Shown here in pieces: positions 59,503 to 64,000 of a DNA stretch of 64,000 bases (position 1 is the first letter of the stretch; every line of letters starts with the position of its first letter). The DNA is from Megaleporinus macrocephalus (taxonomy: Eukaryota; Chordata; Actinopteri; Characiformes; Anostomidae). The stretch spans positions 21,166,349 through 21,230,348 of the forward strand of contig CM038702.1 of NCBI GenBank assembly GCA_021613375.1, in the 5' to 3' direction. The translations under genes and the position numbers were made by a program. The notes beneath the pieces were generated by a model that ran no database searches, had not been told where the DNA came from, and saw only the letters and a list, made by a program, of their open reading frames with translations.

Positions 59503-60270
59503 CAAGGGCGTAGATTTACTTTTGACATTGGTGGGGACCACAAGACCAGGTTACAATCCCAGAATAAAATTAACTATTTTTAATGTCTCAATTAAACTGT
59601 AAGACATCTCAACCAGTTTCAAAACCAGTTTCGAAACCAGTTTCAACCCAGTAAACAGTGAGCTTACATCTAAAGACTTACCAACACTACTTCAGCCATA
59701 GTGTAACTGACATCTCTAATACATTATCATTAATAACAGTAGGAACACTGCTTGTTCTTCACAGCTACAGACGATGTTAGCCTGCTGTATGCTGTGCGCC
59801 AACGCCCAGCGTTGCCATTGACGTTATGATGGACACATTTCATTAGCGAAATAGACTTTAAGTGAATATCTTATGTCCACCTTTTTCTTTTTTTGCTGCC
59901 ATGCTCACTCGCTTTTCACACCCATGTGTCTCCCACGCTGCACCCAAGTCTTGTACAGTGAGTCTCATATGACGGGAAAGATTTTCGATCCAGTTTTGGT
60001 GATGCTAACAATCAAATGTAGCTACAGAGTCTCACGTGACAACAGGGAAAGGCACAGCCAATCACACTGGCCATACGTGTAACTGGGAGGCAGGACTCTA
60101 GTAGAGAACGTGATTTAACCTTTTCTGCACCTCTAGGTTAATGAGACGTTGACAGATCAGGATTCTTTTTTCTTTTTGGAGGGGTTAAAATTATTGATGG
60201 GGACAATTCAATAATCGCTGGACCTTGGTGGGGACACATCACTTCTGTCCACGCTAACTCTATCCCCTTG
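59503..60270. repeat. dispersed repeat with imperfect terminal inverted ends, copy 2
   Basis: It begins caagggcgtagatttacttt and ends near ctctatccccttg; it shares long wording with 3635-4008 (gacattggtggggacc, gagaacgtgatttaacc, gagacgttgacagatca). It is about twice as long because of extra internal sequence at roughly 59545-59930. Confidence 0.6.
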
Positions 60271-61593
60271 GGCTATGTCATATTTTTTTGTGAAGATAGG
60301 AGCTTATCCAGAACACAGTTTAGATCTGTAATAGTATATTTTAGATTTATACAAGTTCATCCCTGACTGAAGGTTTTGAGAGTGAAAGTGGTTTCTATGT
60401 GAGGTTGCTCCAAAACAACCTGTCCGTCTTGCCCTTTTCGAGACTGTGTACTGTGCTGGAGTTCCCAGGTCATTCACACTCACATCTATATTCATGTACA
60501 CGCGTGGAAAAAAGAAGTTGGGAGGTGATACAGGACAAAGGAACGCAGTGATAAAGAGATACCTCTGGGCGATAAACTCCAACATCGACACAACAAAGCC
60601 TCTCGGAGCACCATATCAAATCAAAACAACGCAGGAAATATGTAAACAATACAACTACAGCTGTCAAAGCTGTAACAGAAGCTACCTCCGCCGGGTACTA
60701 TGTGCTTCACTCAGACAGCACCAGTGAATCAGAGATAAAAGAAAAAGAAGTGACTAAGATGCACAGATCAAAATCAGCGCTTTCTCTCACTCAGCCACGT
60801 AAAGTGATCTGAAAGACGGTGAGTAATGATGCCACAAGCTATGTTAAGACTTGCTACTCTGATTTCTGGGAACCTAGACATTGATTGTTATATATGTTTA
60901 GAGAAATGATAAAGCCAGGACTAAATCTAAACAGTCTGTGCTCTGAAAAAAAATGTCCTATTGGGCTACTAGACGCCAGAATAGGAACGGGCAAACGACC
61001 GATCTTCATTTTTATGGAGTATCATCATCAAAGACAACCTCTAAGGCAAACCACAGACGTTTATGGTCTCTGATTTGCCTGTCCTTCCCATCCTGACACG
61101 CATCTCCACCTTAAAAAAACCCTAATTTGCAATGATTAGCCTAAATTAGAGCACACATTGGATTACTGTGTTAGTCCTACAGTTAACTGCCACAGCTACT
61201 GCAAACTATTAGCCTTACATTAGCATCAGAGCATGAAATAACTAGAAATAATATTTTTACATACACCTAGATAGAGGTAGCAGTCGCAGTTCTAGTGATT
61301 TGCAATGTTAACCACACATTAAACAATAAAAAAGAATCCATCCATGCAAGTGCTGTTCACTGTCAGTAGATAATTGTTTGACTGGCTTATTATAGCCCAT
61401 GTCTTGTATAGCCTATTGTTATTTGTCCTTGTCACTATCTAAACGGCACGTCAGACCGTAATACACAAAAAAACATCTGACAAATTTCAGTAAGGCCCTG
61501 GACGTGACTGCAACAGTATAAAATTGTATCAAGAGATCTGTATAAATATTTTAGCATGATATATAGACACTGGAGTTTTTCACAAGATACTAA

Positions 61594-61744
61594 TATAGAT
61601 AGATGCTTTATTGATCCCATAGGGAAATTCAAGATCTCCACATTTAACCAATCCATGCAGTGAAACACTGTTGGTTCATTGGATCGAACTGGCAACCTTC
61701 CGGTCACAAGGCTGGTTCCCTAACCTCCAGTCCACAACTGCCCC
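61594..61744 (-). mobile_element. tRNA-derived SINE with ATCT-type tail
   Basis: On the minus strand it begins ggggcagttgtggactggag (A-box-like region followed by GTTAG) and has a B-box-like AGTTCGATCC about 45 nt later. It ends with gggatcaataaagcatctat and a short ATCT repeat, a 3' end I associate with fish SINEs that share a tail with an RTE-type LINE. It is about 150 bp and lacks cloverleaf stems good enough for a real tRNA. Confidence 0.65.
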
Positions 61745-62220
61745 TAAAAATATGTACAGCCAGTTAGTTGAGTCATTGACCCACTAACCTAACAGTGAGT
61801 ATGGGTCAAGAAACCTCACCCCATTGCCTGTGTTTTGCTAGCAAACCATTTAAGTAACTGGAGAAAGCATCCAGATCACCCATATTCCTGTATTCCTACA
61901 CCTGACCTTGTACTTTGTCAAGAGTCACTTTCTGCCACCAGTTAAGCTCCACCCACAAAACATATCATTTCTGTTTATAAACACAGAAAAGGTCTGTTGT
62001 GTGCTGCGTTCCAGATCAGCGTCTGTGGAGGTAATTACTTTTGGTCAAAAGAAAGCAGGCCAATCTATAATGCAACAGAAACTTTCCACCAGTATGTTCG
62101 CAATGCGCTCCTAGCTCTCGTATCAACCATAGCTAGGTTGGTCAAGCTTCACAAAACGTTGGCAAAAATCCCATCCAACCTAATAAAAAGTCATAGCAAA
62201 CTTCCAAAGAAAAACAAGTA

Positions 62221-62400
62221 TCTTTACAGGAGAGCCAAAAACTTACTTTACATTTAATGCAAGTCAGTGGAACCAGATTTTTTTCCAAGCTGTTTTGGAG
62301 CACTTCTATTGGTTCAATCATCATAAAATTGTCATACAGTGTAAATGACCATTAGCATGTTCAAATGATGTAGAAAACTTAAAATCGATATACATGTTTT
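62221..62400 (+). repeat. ~100-bp dispersed repeat copy
   Basis: It has tctttacaggagagccaaaa, gcaagtcagtggaaccagat, ttttggagcacttctattgg and aaatgatgtagaaaa, matching the copies at 2503, 11821 and 52818. Confidence 0.7.
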
Positions 62401-62881
62401 TCATTAGACAGCGACGATATGCAAAATCCTACACCAGACAGGTTGGAAAAACAACACTGGTAATGTTAACTTCATTACAAAGCAATAACCCCAACTATCC
62501 AAAGTTATAATTATTCACATATTTACAAAATAAACATTATTAAAATCCAATTACACACTTTAGGTGTCACTATTTAAAAAAATAGCTTAAGAATGTTTGT
62601 TGCCATTATTCTACAGTAGTTGGTAAATCATGCTGTGTCTGCATGGGAAGGGAATTAATTCCTCGTCTGCCACACGAAGGGCATCAATGTTACCAACTAT
62701 GCTATACCAGCCACTACAAGAAGTTTAATAAATAAGAATCTGAGACTGGATAAGCCATTCGTCCAGAAACACTGTATCCAGCAGACCTCCCACAAAGCCA
62801 GCATCTGTTTTGCTGTGGAGCCCATCTCAGCCTGCAATGGCAGCAGCCCTCACAATGACATCCCACAGCAATTCATTCCCC

Positions 62882-62933
62882 ACCTCTCTCTGGTCTCTCT
62901 CTCTCTCTCTCTGGTCTCTCTCTCTCTCTCTGG

Positions 62934-62984
<51 letters not shown>

Positions 62985-63143
62985 GGTCTCTCTGGTCTCT
63001 CTCTGGTCTCTCTCTCTCTCTCTCTCTCTCTGGTCTCTCTCTCTCTCTCTCTCTGGTCTCTCTCTCTCTCTGGTCTCTCTCTCTCTCTGGTCTCTCTCTG
63101 GTCTCTCTGGTCTCTCTGGTCTCTCTCTCTCTCTCTCTCTCTG
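62882..63143. repeat. (CT)n tract with regular GGTCTC interruptions
   Basis: This is a 260-bp CT-rich tract in which TCTGG recurs at irregular multiples of two to six CT units. The apparent 221- and 110-residue Leu/Ser ORFs on + and a 122-residue Arg/Glu ORF on - come from this repeat. Confidence 0.95.
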
Positions 63144-63910
63144 CTGACAGTACTCGGACATGGGCCTCATTAATAACCTTATCTCAGTCTCCACATGACT
63201 CTGGAGAAATGCCTCCACCTGTTAGCGGGGCTGATTGGGTGAGGGTGCAGCTGCCAGGAGCTGGAGAGTGTCAGAGTGTGTCAGTGTGTCAGAGCGCCGG
63301 TCTGCAGCTCTCTCTTCACACACTGACAGCCTCCTGGCTCGTTCTCTCCAACAGTATCAACATGTTCTTTTGTTCTAGCTCGCTCTCTGGGGTGTGGGGA
63401 ACTGGTGCTAACCAGGTGTCGTTGGAGCTGAGGGAGCACAGCAGGGGGCGGACTCCTAAAAATGTGGGTGTGTAGAGAAGCCATGGAACAGCATGCAGCT
63501 GTTGAATACCTCTCAGTGTCTAGCGTTCCGCGTCTTATGATATCTATGTTTTATATGGACAGCCAGAGAGTTACCCTAGCCCCACTGCCCTAGCCAATAA
63601 AAGAATAAACAGATTTTTATATTAAATATAAGTAGTTATAAAAAAAATCTGTTTGTTTTTTTTTCTTTCCAATTTGGTCCTCAGCGCAGCACAAACATTG
63701 CATCCTGGTCCCCAAGGACAAAATGTTTGAGCACTGTAATTAGAGTAATGTTAATGTAATGTAATTAATGTTAATGGTCAGAACCTTTTTTTTTTTTACT
63801 GCTATAACCTTGCTATAACCTTTCCATTGACAAGAGTAGTTTATTAATGATGGTGATGATAAAATAATAAAATACAATCAGGTAAAAATAAAGTAGATAT
63901 TATAGTATAT

Positions 63911-63971
63911 ATAGTACAGTATAGATATATAGTACAGTATAGATATATAGTACAGTATAAATATATAGTAT
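63911..63971. repeat. 21-bp tandem repeat
   Basis: About three copies of a TATAGTACAGTATAGATA-type unit. Confidence 0.8.
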
Positions 63972-64000
63972 AGTAGGGGATAGTACTGATGTCCATTTAT

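Larger units (their letters stand above)
43893..64000 (-). other. celsr1 upstream intron, at least 20 kb
   Basis: This intron precedes the post-cadherin exon and runs off the right edge. No exon with CELSR cadherin repeats is present, so the large first exon must lie beyond 64000. Contents are listed separately: microsatellites, two Tc1 elements, a SINE, MITE-type repeats and purine/pyrimidine tracts. 48.3-51.2 kb and 53.0-55.0 kb show nothing I can name. Confidence 0.8.

Noticed and set aside
61594..61744. tRNA gene
   Set aside because: A- and B-box-like words are present but the cloverleaf pairing is poor and the 3' part is a SINE tail.
62810..63475. 221-residue Ser/Leu ORF and its Arg/Glu reverse frame
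   Set aside because: They are generated by the CT/GGTCTC repeat; there is no independent coding evidence.
43893..64000. Search for the cadherin-repeat exon of celsr1 or another gene upstream
   Set aside because: No long frame with DxNDNxP or DRE-type cadherin motifs on either strand; the exon must lie outside the window.

Overview
The window reads as vertebrate, most likely teleost, genomic DNA. It is AT-rich and intron-dominated, with abundant CA/TA microsatellites, two kinds of Tc1-type transposon, hAT-type MITEs and a tRNA-derived SINE with an ATCT-type tail. There are no operons or other prokaryotic features. I did not identify the species.

One protein-coding gene dominates. Twelve phase-compatible exons on the minus strand, from 43892 down to 1498, encode the middle of the ectodomain of a CELSR/Flamingo seven-pass cadherin. 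Wording in the laminin-G exons is closest, by my memory, to vertebrate CELSR1 (planar cell polarity); celsr1a versus celsr1b is not resolved. The exons encode, in order: the region just after the cadherin repeats, EGF1-3, laminin G 1, EGF4, laminin G 2, EGF5 and EGF6. Joined, they give 767 complete codons plus two nucleotides at each end, with no stop or frameshift. The giant cadherin exon lies beyond 64000. The laminin-EGF, HormR, GAIN and 7TM exons lie before position 1.

Layout: 1498-3444 is a compact block of five exons (EGF6/EGF5/LamG2). 3445-8577 is an intron holding a CpG-rich island. 8578-11146 has the EGF4 and distal LamG1 exons. 11147-35016 is a very long LamG1 intron with a 9-bp minisatellite, MITEs and one unexpected exon-like island at 29450-29530. 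35017-39914 has three exons. 43254-43892 is the large post-cadherin exon. 43893-64000 is part of a long upstream intron with a nearly complete but frameshifted Tc1 transposon, a second, gutted Tc1, a SINE and long purine/pyrimidine tracts.

The most interesting observations are: (1) an 81-nt exon-like island inside the LamG1 intron, with good splice sites, phase 0/0 and GC-rich third positions, which would insert 27 residues at a place comparable to neurexin splice site 2; (2) an 81-nt, stop-free, phase-0 intron in LamG2 whose retention would also add 27 residues; (3) a CpG-rich island at 6061-6715 with plausible start codons on both strands; (4) a TA/GA microsatellite 12 nt past a LamG1 donor site; (5) a perfect 72-nt palindrome. 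I found no CRISPR array, prokaryotic defence system or clearly new mobile system.
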